From Marinomonas sp. KMM3893 (lineage in GTDB: Bacteria > Pseudomonadota > Gammaproteobacteria > Pseudomonadales > Marinomonadaceae), in contig NZ_SJSC01000007.1 in assembly GCF_004352855.1 (NCBI RefSeq), positions 62,001 to 126,000 of the forward strand: a stretch of 64,000 nucleotides of DNA. The letters run 5' to 3'. Made by a program: the position numbers and the translations under genes. Shown here piece after piece: positions 19,468 to 29,121 of the stretch (position 1 is its first letter; every line of letters begins with the position of its first letter). The notes beneath the pieces were generated by a model that was given only the letters and a program-made list of their open reading frames with translations, had not been told where the DNA came from and made no database searches.

Positions 19468-20604
19468 CTACTTGCCGTCCCATTGAAATTCGTCTGGTAC
19501 TTCTAAACTCGGCATTACATCTGGGCGAGGCGCGCCACTTCGCGCATTGCGTAACTGATAAACATACGCCAATAATTGAGCAACGGCTTTAAATAACCCC
19601 TGAGGAATTTCTTCGCCGATTTCTGTATGGTGAAAAATAGCTCGAGTTAAGGTGGGCGATTGTATCACAGGGATATCATAGTGATTGCCTACTTCTCGTA
19701 TTTTCAAAGCAATGAAGTCACTGCCTTTGGCCAGCATAACTGGGGCCTTACCTCCATTTTGATCATACTGTAACGCCACTGAGAAATGGGTTGGGTTAGT
19801 GATAATAACATCCGCTTGAGGCACATCTGACATCATGCGGTTCATCGCGGCCTGACGCTGCAATTGACGAATCCGCCCCCTTACTTGCGGGTCACCCTCT
19901 TGCTGTTTAAATTCGTCTTTGACTTCTTGCTTGGTCATTTTGAGCTTTTGTTTGTGTGACCATATCTGAAACGGCACATCAATAGCAGCAATAAAAACCA
20001 ACGCCAACGCCACAAACACAAACGACCAAATAACCATGCTGGCGCCGTGAGCAATCGCCATTTGCACCGATTGGAACGTCAGCCCTAAGGCTTCGTCAAG
20101 AAAGTGCGTAATGACAATGGCGGCAACGCCACCCACCAAGGTCACCTTTGCAATCGACTTCAACAACTCCACCAGCGATTGCACAGAAAACATGCGTTTT
20201 AATCCCGAAATGGGATTCATCTTGCTCAACTTGGGTAACAACGGCTCCCAAGAAAAATTCAACCCACCAAGGCAAATACTGCCAACTATGCCTGCGGCGG
20301 CCAAAATCGCCATCATCACGAACATCGAATCCATCACAGACACAATGGAGCTGTAAAGATGAAAGACCATCCTGCCATACTGAAAGACATCGGCTCGCTC
20401 GATCACAAAATTAAAGCCAAACACCGACTCAAGGTCTTTTGTTAGCATGGTGCCGGTACCGTAAATCGTCACCGCGGCGACAACTAACAGCAGTGCTGCA
20501 CTCAGATCTTTAGAGCGAGGTAAATTACCTTTCTTTCGAGCGTCTTCGAGTTTCTTACTACTGGCACTCTCCGTCTTTTCACTGCCGTCTTCGTTCTCAG
20601 CCAT
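19468..20604 (-). CDS. flhB: FlhB, export gate and substrate-specificity switch
   Basis: A 378-residue protein with an N-terminal KTESASSKKLEDARKKGN signature, four membrane segments and the self-cleavage motif NPTH (in VIITNPTHFSVAL) in the C-terminal domain. Cleavage there switches export from rod/hook to filament proteins. It overlaps fliR by 8 bases. A separate FlhB C-terminal-like protein without NPTH is encoded at 5905-6159. Confidence 0.96.
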   Translation of the reverse strand: MAENEDGSEKTESASSKKLEDARKKGNLPRSKDLSAALLLVVAAVTIYGTGTMLTKDLESVFGFNFVIERADVFQYGRMVFHLYSSIVSVMDSMFVMMAILAAAGIVGSICLGGLNFSWEPLLPKLSKMNPISGLKRMFSVQSLVELLKSIAKVTLVGGVAAIVITHFLDEALGLTFQSVQMAIAHGASMVIWSFVFVALALVFIAAIDVPFQIWSHKQKLKMTKQEVKDEFKQQEGDPQVRGRIRQLQRQAAMNRMMSDVPQADVIITNPTHFSVALQYDQNGGKAPVMLAKGSDFIALKIREVGNHYDIPVIQSPTLTRAIFHHTEIGEEIPQGLFKAVAQLLAYVYQLRNARSGAPRPDVMPSLEVPDEFQWDGK

Positions 20605-21379
20605 GCAAACGAATCCCCCACACGTCTTTCATCCAGCTTGTTATTTCGTGGAAAAACAAGCGATAAATATCCAAAAAGTCTTTTAGCATTATCCAGAAAA
20701 AGAACAAAGAGAACAGCATTATGATAGGAAAGCCCAACGCAAAAATATTGAGTTGAGGCGAGGCTTTCGCAACCACGCCAAAAGCAAAGTTCATCACCAG
20801 AACCGCAATCGCTAACGGCATCACTACCAACAATGCTTTTTCAAACATCCAGCCCCCCAGTAACACCAGCTGCCAATAATGTTGGCTATCGAAGCCGCCA
20901 CCGATCGGCCAGTATTGAAAACTCTCAGCCAAATACTCAATCATCACCAAGTGACCATCGGTTCCCAGGAACGCCAGCGCCACCATGGACACATAGTACT
21001 GCCCCATGGTGGCAACAGATACACCATTGGCTGGGTCATTCGACATGGCAAAACCAAGGCCTGCCTTCATTGCCGCCAATTGCCCCGCAAGGGAAAACAC
21101 TTGGAACAAAATGGTAATAACAAACCCTAGAGCAAAACCAATCACCAATTGCTCAGCAATTAAAACGATAAAAGCCGGAGAAATAGGATCGTAAGCGGGC
21201 ACATGAATAACAGGGGTGACGATAATGGCAATCAAAAAGGCAAAGGCGACGCGCACTTTCGCATTCACCAAACGACTACCAAACAACGGCAACGCCATAA
21301 GAAATGCGCCTATGCGAAAAAAAGGCAGCAAAAAACTGATAGTAAGGTTCAATAGTTGATCAGGGTTAAGATCAAGCAT
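20597..21379 (-). CDS. fliR: FliR, flagellar export gate protein
   Basis: A 260-residue, very hydrophobic protein with about six membrane segments. It carries the FliR-typical RIGAFLMALPLFG near the N-terminus and the loop AGLGFAMSNDPANG. FliR forms the core of the FliPQR export channel. It abuts fliQ by one base and overlaps flhB by 8 bases, consistent with coupled translation of the gate subunits. Confidence 0.95.
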   Translation of the reverse strand: MLDLNPDQLLNLTISFLLPFFRIGAFLMALPLFGSRLVNAKVRVAFAFLIAIIVTPVIHVPAYDPISPAFIVLIAEQLVIGFALGFVITILFQVFSLAGQLAAMKAGLGFAMSNDPANGVSVATMGQYYVSMVALAFLGTDGHLVMIEYLAESFQYWPIGGGFDSQHYWQLVLLGGWMFEKALLVVMPLAIAVLVMNFAFGVVAKASPQLNIFALGFPIIMLFSLFFFWIMLKDFLDIYRLFFHEITSWMKDVWGIRLHG

Positions 21380-21648
21380 CAGCCGATTATCATTGGAATA
21401 TTAATAAACAGGTTGGTCGTGAAGTCCGTTAACTTGGTTAAAATCCAAGGCCCCAACTGCATGATAACCAAAATAGTAACAATGAGTCGCGGCAAGAAAG
21501 ACAATGTCTGCTCGTTGATTTGTGTGGCGGCTTGAAAAATACTCACCAACAACCCGACCAACAAACTTGGCACCATGACGGCTCCTACAATCACCACTAT
21601 CAAATAAAAACCCTGACCATAAAGATCTAAAACAACTTGAGGATCCAT
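21379..21648 (-). CDS. fliQ: FliQ, flagellar export gate protein
   Basis: An 89-residue protein with two membrane helices and the family signature VGLLVSIFQAATQINEQTLSFLPR. FliQ packs round FliP and FliR in the export gate. Length and position between fliP and fliR are as expected. The gap to fliP is only 2 bases. Confidence 0.96.
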   Translation of the reverse strand: MDPQVVLDLYGQGFYLIVVIVGAVMVPSLLVGLLVSIFQAATQINEQTLSFLPRLIVTILVIMQLGPWILTKLTDFTTNLFINIPMIIG

Positions 21649-21650
21649 GG

Positions 21651-22388
21651 CTACATCCCAAAACTGGCGGCTAGGGTTCCCATAATCATAGACCAGCCAT
21701 CTACCATTACAAAGAGCATGATTTTAAACGGCAAAGAGATAATAACCGGAGATAGCATCATCATCCCCATTGCCATCAAAACACTCGCCACAACCATATC
21801 CACAATCAAGAAAGGGATAAAAATCATAAAGCCAATTTGAAACGCCGTTTTCAGCTCACTGGTCACAAACGCTGGTATCAAAATAGTAAACGGTAAGGTT
21901 TCTAATGATTGAATCTTTCCCTCTTTGCCGGCCAACTTCACAAACAACGCAATATCATCTTCACGAGTTTGCGCCAGCATAAAGTCACGCATAGGCGTTG
22001 CCGCCGCTTCGACCGCTTGAATCGACGTCATCTGCTCCTTCAAGTACGGCTGAAGCGCCACTTCATTCACCTTATCTAGGGTTGGCGTCATAATAAATAA
22101 GGTCAGAAACAACGCCATACCCACCATGATTTGGTTCGATGGTGTTTGCTGCAAACCTATTGCCTGACGCAAAATAGCCAACACTACAATAATTCGGGTA
22201 AAAGCAGTCATCATCATCAATGCAGCTGGCAGCAATGTCAGCGCAGTCATGATAAAGAGAATCTGCAAGGATACTGAATAATCCTGGCTACCGTCGGCGT
22301 TGGTCACCACTTTCACCGCAGGAAGCCCGACTTCCGCCCATGACAGAGTTGGAAACAACAATAGACAGAGCAGCGCTAAACGCATCAT
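21651..22388 (-). CDS. fliP: FliP, flagellar export gate protein
   Basis: A 245-residue protein with a cleavable-type signal peptide (about 1-18) and four membrane segments. FliP signatures are seen in [19 protein letters not shown] and in [20 protein letters not shown]. Five FliP subunits form the main body of the export gate. It overlaps fliO by 4 bases. Confidence 0.96.
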   Translation of the reverse strand: MMRLALLCLLLFPTLSWAEVGLPAVKVVTNADGSQDYSVSLQILFIMTALTLLPAALMMMTAFTRIIVVLAILRQAIGLQQTPSNQIMVGMALFLTLFIMTPTLDKVNEVALQPYLKEQMTSIQAVEAAATPMRDFMLAQTREDDIALFVKLAGKEGKIQSLETLPFTILIPAFVTSELKTAFQIGFMIFIPFLIVDMVVASVLMAMGMMMLSPVIISLPFKIMLFVMVDGWSMIMGTLAASFGM

Positions 22389-22810
22389 GATACCGCTCCT
22401 TTATCTGCATCATCCAGCTGAGAACTCGATTCCGCTTCAGTCATTACCTGCGCAAATGCCTTACCGTTGGTTGAAAAGCTTTTAAGGTGATTAATGGATT
22501 GAGAGGTCACTCCCAACAAGATTTTTTCGCCTTCCACTTCAATCAAGACAATTTTTTCCTTAGCGCCTAAGGATTGGCTACTAACCACTCGAATATCAGA
22601 CTGCCCAAAACGCATTTGAGTAACTTGCAACTTTTTAACAAGCCACAAACAAGCGGGAATAAACACCACAATAAAAGCCAGAGATAACACGACTTTCCAA
22701 ATAGAATAAGTGGTTGGCATTTCTTGAGGAACTGCGGCATGCACATAGGAAACAGCCATGCTAAGCATGGCTGTTATTAGGGTAACGCTTGTCTTTAAAC
22801 AGGTTTTCAC
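22385..22810 (-). CDS. fliO: FliO, flagellar gate assembly protein
   Basis: A 141-residue protein with an N-terminal signal-like segment, one membrane helix (about 42-62) and a cytoplasmic tail with the FliO pattern [29 protein letters not shown]. FliO helps FliP assemble and is the least conserved gate-related protein. It lies between fliN (5 bases upstream) and fliP. Confidence 0.92.
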   Translation of the reverse strand: MKTCLKTSVTLITAMLSMAVSYVHAAVPQEMPTTYSIWKVVLSLAFIVVFIPACLWLVKKLQVTQMRFGQSDIRVVSSQSLGAKEKIVLIEVEGEKILLGVTSQSINHLKSFSTNGKAFAQVMTEAESSSQLDDADKGAVS

Positions 22811-22815
22811 AAGGC

Positions 22816-23277
22816 TTACTTCAATCGTCTGATACGCTCATTAGGACTAACAACGTCTGTTAGGCGAATACCATATTTGTCGTTTACTACCACCACCTCA
22901 CCATGGGCAATCAAGGTACCATTTACCAAGACATCCAATGGTTCACCAGCGAATCGATCCAACTCTACGACAGACCCCTGCGTCAGCTGCATGAGGTTAC
23001 GTATGGCGATTTCCGTGTTGCCTAATTCCATTGATAAGGTAACGGGGATGTCCATAATAAGATCAAGATCAGACCCCACATCGGCACCCGAGCTTGATGG
23101 TGTAGAAAGCTCTTCCAGCTTAACCGGCTTTACATCTTGCTCGGACATGGCGGCTGCCCACTCATCATCAAGATTGTCCTCGGCGCCAGCATCGCCTGCT
23201 TCAGACATGGCCGCCGCCCACTCATCAGCGAGATCTTCGTCCATTCCTGCTGCATCTGGATTTTGTTCTTCTGCCAT
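22816..23277 (-). CDS. fliN: FliN, flagellar motor switch protein with duplicated N-terminal motif
   Basis: A 153-residue protein. The C-terminal SpoA domain (about 70-153) has MDIPVTLSMELGNTEI and the ending VSPNERIRRLK. FliN forms the lower C-ring and can bind CheY-P and FliH. The N-terminus carries two copies of a DEWAAAMSE block, at residues 15-26 and 35-46, with an exact 20-residue period. It follows fliM after one base. Confidence 0.95.
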   Translation of the reverse strand: MAEEQNPDAAGMDEDLADEWAAAMSEAGDAGAEDNLDDEWAAAMSEQDVKPVKLEELSTPSSSGADVGSDLDLIMDIPVTLSMELGNTEIAIRNLMQLTQGSVVELDRFAGEPLDVLVNGTLIAHGEVVVVNDKYGIRLTDVVSPNERIRRLK

Positions 23278-23278
23278 G

Positions 23279-24256
23279 TTATTTCGTTACCTTGTTAATT
23301 TTAAAGTCTTCAACCATCTGCACAGAATAGCGTTCATTGCTCACACCAAGCTTTCCTTTAAAAGTAGGAACGCTGTTGGCGCGCACTGTGACAAATTCTG
23401 GCATTTCTATAGGAATGATATCACCAGCCTTAAACTTCATCACCTCACGCAAAGATATTTTACGATTCGCCACGTTCACTTTAAGGTTCACATCGATGTC
23501 TTTCACATCTTGCTCTAGGGACCTTCCCCAACGGTCATCTTTTTCATCAACATCACTTTGTACCCCCGCATCCAGTAGCTCTCGAACGGGCTCAATCATA
23601 GAATACGGCAAGGTAATATGCAGCTCTCCACCACCACCATCCAGCTCAATATGGAAGGTAGACACCACCACAACTTCACTTGGGCTAACAATGTTTGCCA
23701 TCGCCGGGTTTACTTCAGAGCTAATGTACTCCAACTCTAATTTTAATACCGGTGCCCATGCTTCGGTCAAATCAACAAAGACTTGCTCTAACATAAGCTG
23801 CACGATGCGTATCTCGGTAGGCGTAAACTCACGGCCTTCAATTTTGGCGTGACGGCCATCACCGCCAAAGAAGTTATCTACCAACTTGAACACCAACTTG
23901 GCATCCAAAATAAATAACGCGGTGCTCCTTAATGGTCGAAACTTCACCAAGTTCAGACTTGTTGGTACGTACAAGGTATGAACGTACTCTCCAAACTTCA
24001 TGATTTGAAGCCCGCCAGACGATACGTCCGCGGTTCGTCTCAGCAGATTAAACAGACTAATTCGAGTATAGCGAGCAAAACGCTCGTTGATCATCTCCAA
24101 GGTAGGCATGCGCCCACGAACAATACGCTCTTGGCTCGTAATGTCGTAAGAGGCCACCCCATTGGCGTCTCTTATATCTTCCTCTTCAGGTGTTTCATCC
24201 GCGCCATGTAAAAGAGCGTCGATTTCATCCTGAGATAATAAGTCTTGCGCTGACAT
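23279..24256 (-). CDS. fliM: FliM, flagellar motor switch protein
   Basis: A 325-residue protein that begins with the CheY-P-binding peptide LSQDEIDALLHG (residues 6-17). It continues with a CheC-like middle domain (RISLFNLLRR) and a C-terminal SpoA domain (IPIEMPEFVTVRANSVPTF). FliM connects FliG and FliN in the C-ring and receives CheY-P. The length is normal. It follows fliL after 5 bases. Confidence 0.96.
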   Translation of the reverse strand: MSAQDLLSQDEIDALLHGADETPEEEDIRDANGVASYDITSQERIVRGRMPTLEMINERFARYTRISLFNLLRRTADVSSGGLQIMKFGEYVHTLYVPTSLNLVKFRPLRSTALFILDAKLVFKLVDNFFGGDGRHAKIEGREFTPTEIRIVQLMLEQVFVDLTEAWAPVLKLELEYISSEVNPAMANIVSPSEVVVVSTFHIELDGGGGELHITLPYSMIEPVRELLDAGVQSDVDEKDDRWGRSLEQDVKDIDVNLKVNVANRKISLREVMKFKAGDIIPIEMPEFVTVRANSVPTFKGKLGVSNERYSVQMVEDFKINKVTK

Positions 24257-24261
24257 AATCG

Positions 24262-24780
24262 CTACTGCATCACAAAGTTAGTAAACAACACGCTATCAAT
24301 ACCACCTTTTCCGGTTTCTTGCTGAAGAATACCATTAATGGAATCTAATGCTGCCTTCTTTAAGGCGGCTTTACCATCCATTGTTTGTAAAGCATCAAAT
24401 GACTGGCTCGATAGCAGCAGAACCAAGCTGTTTCGAATTAACGGCATGTGCACTTTTACCGCATCAATTTGCACCTGATCTCTGGACTTAATGGTCATAT
24501 CGAGTTGCAGATAACGCTGCTTGCCATCCACCATGAAATCCACCACAAAGGGGGCATCTAGTTTAAGATAGATAGAAGGCGCATTGACCATAGCGGCGTC
24601 TTCTGTGCTGACAGCATCACCAGAGGTTGCGTCATCAGAACCGCTGAACAAAAAGAAATACGCAGCAGCACCGCCACCACCTAACAAAACCAAGACAATA
24701 GCTAAGATGATAATGAGCTTTTTCTTACCGCCTTTTTTTTCAACCTCTGCCCCAACATCTAAACCATCTGCTTCAGCCAT
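24262..24780 (-). CDS. fliL: FliL, basal-body/stator-associated protein
   Basis: A 172-residue single-pass protein. It has a Lys-rich cytoplasmic end (KKGGKKK), one membrane helix (about 20-45) and a periplasmic domain with the FliL-type IKSRDQVQIDAVKVHMPLIRN cited for its shape. FliL supports stator function at the motor. The upstream gap of 115 bases to fliK is one of the larger ones in the cluster and could hold a promoter; I did not find a convincing sigma-54 or sigma-28 site there. Confidence 0.93.
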   Translation of the reverse strand: MAEADGLDVGAEVEKKGGKKKLIIILAIVLVLLGGGGAAAYFFLFSGSDDATSGDAVSTEDAAMVNAPSIYLKLDAPFVVDFMVDGKQRYLQLDMTIKSRDQVQIDAVKVHMPLIRNSLVLLLSSQSFDALQTMDGKAALKKAALDSINGILQQETGKGGIDSVLFTNFVMQ

Positions 24781-24895
24781 GATAAAACCTTTGTTATTGA
24801 TTACTTGATAAAAGAAAGCGCATCACTAAGCTTCTTGCGCCAATAAGTCTCTATTCTACAAAGAATAAAAAATAGCACCATGCCTTTCCCTTAAT

Positions 24896-27028
24896 TTAAG
24901 CATAGTAATCAACACCCGATGGCGATACATAAGAAATATTTCGAACGGACAGGTCGTCATCCCCATCGTCGCCAGTTAAAAAGCGACTGGCATTAGCCGT
25001 TGACCCGCCCTCTCTAGCATCTTGGTATTGACCGCCGCTGGTCTCTTGTTGAGACACACCCACATCTACGCTATCCAGATCCATCCCTTGCTGAGCAAGC
25101 ATGTCCCTCAATCTGCCCATTTGGCTTTCTAATAAATCTCTGGCTTGAGGCGTGGCGGCCATAAAACTCACCTGGGTATTGTTATTGTCACTATCCACAG
25201 ACACCTTCACCGTTAAACTGCCTAACTCAGGCGGGTCTAGCTTTATGTGTGCTGTATGCCCGCCAGATTGCGCAACAAAGGCCACTTTTTGCCCCATTTC
25301 CCCAGCCCAGCCTGGATGATTCGGAGGCACAGACATGGCTAAATTTTGCGGAGAGTTCATCGGCTGCATATTGGCTGCTGCTGGCGAAAGTCGGTTAGTT
25401 GTATTATTTGTCGCTGTGATTGAGCTATTCAGCCCTCCGGACTCAGAGTCTCTAGAGGTACCATCCCATTGACTGGCCATTTTACCAATCATCGCATCTT
25501 GCTCTTTCTTACGTAACTCTAGCGGCTCATTCGCCAACAAACTGTTTTTGTCTATTGTTGAAGCCAGATTGCCATCCGCCGTTAAACCATCCGTTTGTCC
25601 ATTCGCGGCACCACCAACTGCCAAAGCGCCTGCCGCCAATGGCTGAGCGTTTTTGACCTCGTTGGCTAAAGCCACCTGATCGGCCACTTTAGTGGTTGGT
25701 GTGGGAATACCAGACACAGCGCTTTTATCGACACCGGCATCAGAGGCCGTCGTCGCAGCCGCAGTCGCCGCGGGAGCACTCCCTCCCATTTGAGAAAGCA
25801 CCCAAGATAATTCTGTACCATCAGCCGCATCCGGTGCTTCGCTAGATTCAGCAGGTTCAACTTTACCGTCTTTAGCTAAGAGCATCGGAGCATCCGCTTT
25901 ATCTAAAGCAGCTTTTGCGCCGTTAGCATTCACCCCCTTCGCCGCCAGACCAATGGTCGCTAGACCTGCAGCTACTTCCTTCGCTTTGCCTTCTTTAGCC
26001 TGTAATGCTCTCACTTCTGCCGGGACTTTATCGCTTATTTTTTCAGTCCCTTGTGACTTGATTGGCTGAACACCCGACGCCGCTAACGGTTGACTAGATA
26101 ATAATGAATTCGTCGCTATATTCCCTGAAGCACTAAGCTCAGGGGCGGACTTGGCAGAGCCGGATAGATCGGAAGCAGATCGCTCAGAAGCAGGTTTTGC
26201 ATCAGAAAGAGACTGTTCAGGCGCAAGCTCTAACTCCGAGGCCACACCTGCCTGGTTTGGATTCTGGTTATCCACATCTGAAGAAGTAGTCAGTTTATTT
26301 CCACCGACCTTCTCTACCATCCCTTGATCAGGGTTATTGGCTTGCAAACTATGAGCGGCAGCATCAGAAGTTGCCTGCGCGCCCTCAACTTGACCCGCCA
26401 TATCTGAAGCGTCATTAACGCCAAGCGCCTCCCCTTTTGAGGTCATGGCAGCGTCTACTGGTGGCGTGGTACTCGGAACCGTCTTGCTTACCCCAGAGTC
26501 ACTGGTTACAGCCGTCGACGTCTCGTTCTGCACATCATCAGCCCCCTCAGTTACGCTTCGCAAAACACCAGACTCCGTCTTACCGCTTTTTGCCAAAAGC
26601 TCGCTGTCTGGCGAATTTTGTCCTGTATGGTGCAAACTCTTGCCGTTATCTATCACTTTTTCTTGGGTGGCGTTTTTAGCCTGGCTGGTGAGGTCCCCAT
26701 TGCTTGCCCGCGAATGACCATCTTGTAAAGAAGACTCACTGGTGCTGCGATCACTGCTTGAAGAAGACAACGTGGATTCTTTTGCGGCCCCTTCTTGGCT
26801 AGGATTTGAGCGAGTCACGTTATCTGCACCCTCATCAGTACTCACAACCGCTTCACCCTTGCTTTGTGTAGGCTGTGATTTTGCGTCGGAAGCTAACTCC
26901 CGCTTCGCTTTTTGAAGGTTTTCTGCAAATACTTGACCACGAGAATCAGCACCTGACGAATGGGTGTTGATAGTGGATTTTGATGGGGGTTGTGAAGATG
27001 ACAACACCGAGTTTGTGACTGTTTGCAT
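24896..27028 (-). CDS. fliK: FliK, flagellar hook-length control protein
   Basis: About 710 residues. Residues 1-580 are a Ser/Ala/Gly-rich, disordered ruler region. The C-terminal Flg_hook domain (about 590-680) is seen in GHTAHIKLDPPELGSLTVKV and DLLESQMGRLRDML. FliK measures hook length and triggers the FlhB switch. The ATG at 27028 has a strong GGAGGAA site. A longer frame starting at TTG 27043 would place that site inside the gene, so it is rejected. It lies directly downstream of the sensory block at 27083-32902. Confidence 0.93.
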   Translation of the reverse strand: MQTVTNSVLSSSQPPSKSTINTHSSGADSRGQVFAENLQKAKRELASDAKSQPTQSKGEAVVSTDEGADNVTRSNPSQEGAAKESTLSSSSSDRSTSESSLQDGHSRASNGDLTSQAKNATQEKVIDNGKSLHHTGQNSPDSELLAKSGKTESGVLRSVTEGADDVQNETSTAVTSDSGVSKTVPSTTPPVDAAMTSKGEALGVNDASDMAGQVEGAQATSDAAAHSLQANNPDQGMVEKVGGNKLTTSSDVDNQNPNQAGVASELELAPEQSLSDAKPASERSASDLSGSAKSAPELSASGNIATNSLLSSQPLAASGVQPIKSQGTEKISDKVPAEVRALQAKEGKAKEVAAGLATIGLAAKGVNANGAKAALDKADAPMLLAKDGKVEPAESSEAPDAADGTELSWVLSQMGGSAPAATAAATTASDAGVDKSAVSGIPTPTTKVADQVALANEVKNAQPLAAGALAVGGAANGQTDGLTADGNLASTIDKNSLLANEPLELRKKEQDAMIGKMASQWDGTSRDSESGGLNSSITATNNTTNRLSPAAANMQPMNSPQNLAMSVPPNHPGWAGEMGQKVAFVAQSGGHTAHIKLDPPELGSLTVKVSVDSDNNNTQVSFMAATPQARDLLESQMGRLRDMLAQQGMDLDSVDVGVSQQETSGGQYQDAREGGSTANASRFLTGDDGDDDLSVRNISYVSPSGVDYYA

Positions 27029-27082
27029 AATTTCCTCCGGCAATAGAAAGCAACATGCAAGACAAAGGCCAATCTAACTATT

Positions 27083-28783
27083 TCAGTTTAGCTGCCAACG
27101 AAAACACGCACTGACAGAGCGTCCGCCATGAGAAAACTCCAGTTTTTCACATAACTGATTTAGCAGCGCCAAGCCTCGATTATAAGGCACGTCTGTATTG
27201 TCTAAATCAAACGCTACGCTCTGATAGTCAAAACCAGGCCCACTGTCTGTGACTCTAAGTTCGAGCTCACCTGACGCAGAGTCAGAGGTCGCCTTTACTT
27301 GAATCGTCACTGAACCTTCTTCTAATGCACATAAAGCCTGCTCCCTCTCTTCATAATATGAAGCAAACCCCTCTAGGGTATTCTTCTTATCAGAAGACAG
27401 CCTTAACACACCATGTTCAAGAGCATTAGAATACAGCTCAGACAAAATCATAAACACATGACTCGCGTATTGTTTTAACCCTGGCGCCGTGGTGATAATT
27501 TGAAGTATATAAGGAAGTGGATCCGTCGAACGCAAAGAGTCAGCGTTTAACCTGTATTCAAAAGAGAAATCTGCCGGAGCTTCTTGCTTATAAGACGGTT
27601 CACTAGCGTCCGCTGAATGCACGCCAATTTGGGGGGTGAGTGAAACTTCTAAACAAGAAATATCATCATGTGGACTCTCTAAAACACCCGCTTGCGCCAT
27701 CCGATCAATGAGCCAACTCAAGCCGTTATGTGACAAAACTTCACGGTTGCAAAGCGAAGCAACCATGGCTTCGTAGAAGGAGGTTCCTTGCGCTGTCTTG
27801 GCTTCAAAAAGGCCATCCGAATAAACCAGCAACGCATCGCCCGCTTGAAACGATACCGGATCAATAGCAAACTCAAAGTCAGCAGGAGACAGCACGCCTA
27901 ACGGTAAATTCTTTGATATAAGTCTTTTAGGTTGTTGCTCAAACTGAGAGAAAAACAATAAATCAGGCAGCCCACCATTCCAGATTTCCATGCTTTTGTC
28001 GTTGGCTTTAATATCAATAAAAGCCGCACTGCAAAACATATCTGGTGGCAAAATTCGCTTAAGACGTGCGTTTATTTCAGGCAATATTTGCCTCATCAAA
28101 AAGCCTTTTTTCGTCCAATCAAAGAATATATCCGCCAATGGCAAAGCACCAATAGCAGCAGACAACCCCTGACCTGTAAAGTCACCCAGTAATAAGTGCA
28201 TCCCTCCATTAGGCTTATAAGCCGCCAATATGACATCGCCGTTGAAGGTATGACTACCATAATGAAAAGTATGTAAAGCAGGGTCGCTTAAACAGTTCGA
28301 GTGGGTAATATTTTCGTAAACCACTTTCGCCACTTCCTGCTCATACACCAACATTTCATTATATTGGGATAAAGCTTGGTTTTGCTTCGCCAGTGTTTTT
28401 TGCATGACTAAAATTCGTGTAATTGCGTCCAGTTTAGCCGCAATTATCGTTGAGCAATAAGGCTTAGAAATGTAGTCTGTGCCGCTTATTTTCAAGCAAT
28501 CTAATAGCGACACCGAGTCACGATCGCCAGATAAAAACACAATCGGGACAAACACACCATTCGCAATGCGCTGTATTTCTAGGGCAACCGATCGACTATT
28601 GCAAAAAGAGGGCGTGACGCCTAAACAAACCAGTTGAATAAGCTCAGGATCAAATAAATCAATGGCTTCGCGACCATCATTCACAACCACCACTGCATGA
28701 CCAAGTTGCTCGAATATCGTTTTTAAAAGCACACGATCTGGGGTCGTTTCATCCGCAATAAGAATGGTAATGTTTGCTTCCAT
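27083..28783 (-). CDS. Receiver-PP2C phosphatase-HATPase fusion, HsbR-like, with Asp-less receiver
   Basis: A 566-residue three-part protein. The receiver-like domain (1-125) keeps Asp11/Glu12, Ser and Lys, but the phospho-acceptor position is Gly55 (LVCLGVTP). The PP2C/SpoIIE phosphatase (about 150-375) has GDFTGQGLSAAIGALP and LLVYSDGLFEA. The HATPase anti-sigma-kinase-like end (about 400-560) has LSELYSNALEHG and VTDSGPGFD. It lies 3 bases from a STAS gene. In P. aeruginosa HsbR and HsbA form such a pair and act on FlgM; a like role is inferred. A receiver without Asp should not respond to phosphotransfer in the usual way. Confidence 0.85.
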   Translation of the reverse strand: MEANITILIADETTPDRVLLKTIFEQLGHAVVVVNDGREAIDLFDPELIQLVCLGVTPSFCNSRSVALEIQRIANGVFVPIVFLSGDRDSVSLLDCLKISGTDYISKPYCSTIIAAKLDAITRILVMQKTLAKQNQALSQYNEMLVYEQEVAKVVYENITHSNCLSDPALHTFHYGSHTFNGDVILAAYKPNGGMHLLLGDFTGQGLSAAIGALPLADIFFDWTKKGFLMRQILPEINARLKRILPPDMFCSAAFIDIKANDKSMEIWNGGLPDLLFFSQFEQQPKRLISKNLPLGVLSPADFEFAIDPVSFQAGDALLVYSDGLFEAKTAQGTSFYEAMVASLCNREVLSHNGLSWLIDRMAQAGVLESPHDDISCLEVSLTPQIGVHSADASEPSYKQEAPADFSFEYRLNADSLRSTDPLPYILQIITTAPGLKQYASHVFMILSELYSNALEHGVLRLSSDKKNTLEGFASYYEEREQALCALEEGSVTIQVKATSDSASGELELRVTDSGPGFDYQSVAFDLDNTDVPYNRGLALLNQLCEKLEFSHGGRSVSACFRWQLN

Positions 28784-28786
28784 AAA

Positions 28787-29107
28787 TTACTCGGACATCG
28801 TAAAAAGGCGGTTGAAATTAGCCATTTCTAACACTTGGCTAACAACGGCGGAGCAATGACTGAGAAGCACTTTGGCCCCTCGCACATCGGCGTGTTTTTT
28901 AAGCAGCAGTAACATACCCAATGCCGAACTATCTAAGTAGCTAACATTCGATAAATCAACGGTGTACGTTTTAGCTTGAGGCGTTGACACAAAAGCATTG
29001 CGAAACACACGATGGCAATAAACATCAAAACGCCCATTCACTTTAATCATCAGGTGCGCTGAACTTTCATCATAACGGTTTTCTATCACAATCCCCTCCA
29101 AACACAA
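28787..29107 (-). CDS. STAS-domain anti-anti-sigma factor, HsbA-like
   Basis: A 106-residue single STAS domain. It has the beta-strand pattern MIKVNGRFDVYCHR and the phosphorylation loop DLSNVSYLDSSALGMLLLL, with a Ser at the expected site. Such proteins are phosphorylated by HATPase kinases and dephosphorylated by PP2C partners, and both activities are in the neighbouring protein. Its target here could be FlgM, as shown for HsbA in P. aeruginosa, but this is inferred from family and location only. Confidence 0.88.
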   Translation of the reverse strand: MCLEGIVIENRYDESSAHLMIKVNGRFDVYCHRVFRNAFVSTPQAKTYTVDLSNVSYLDSSALGMLLLLKKHADVRGAKVLLSHCSAVVSQVLEMANFNRLFTMSE

Positions 29108-29121
29108 GAAGGAGAGCTTAG

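Noticed and set aside
24828..24843. Possible sigma-54 promoter upstream of fliL
   Set aside because: On the minus strand TTGGC and GC are present, but the GG-to-GC distance is 10 bases, not the required 12.
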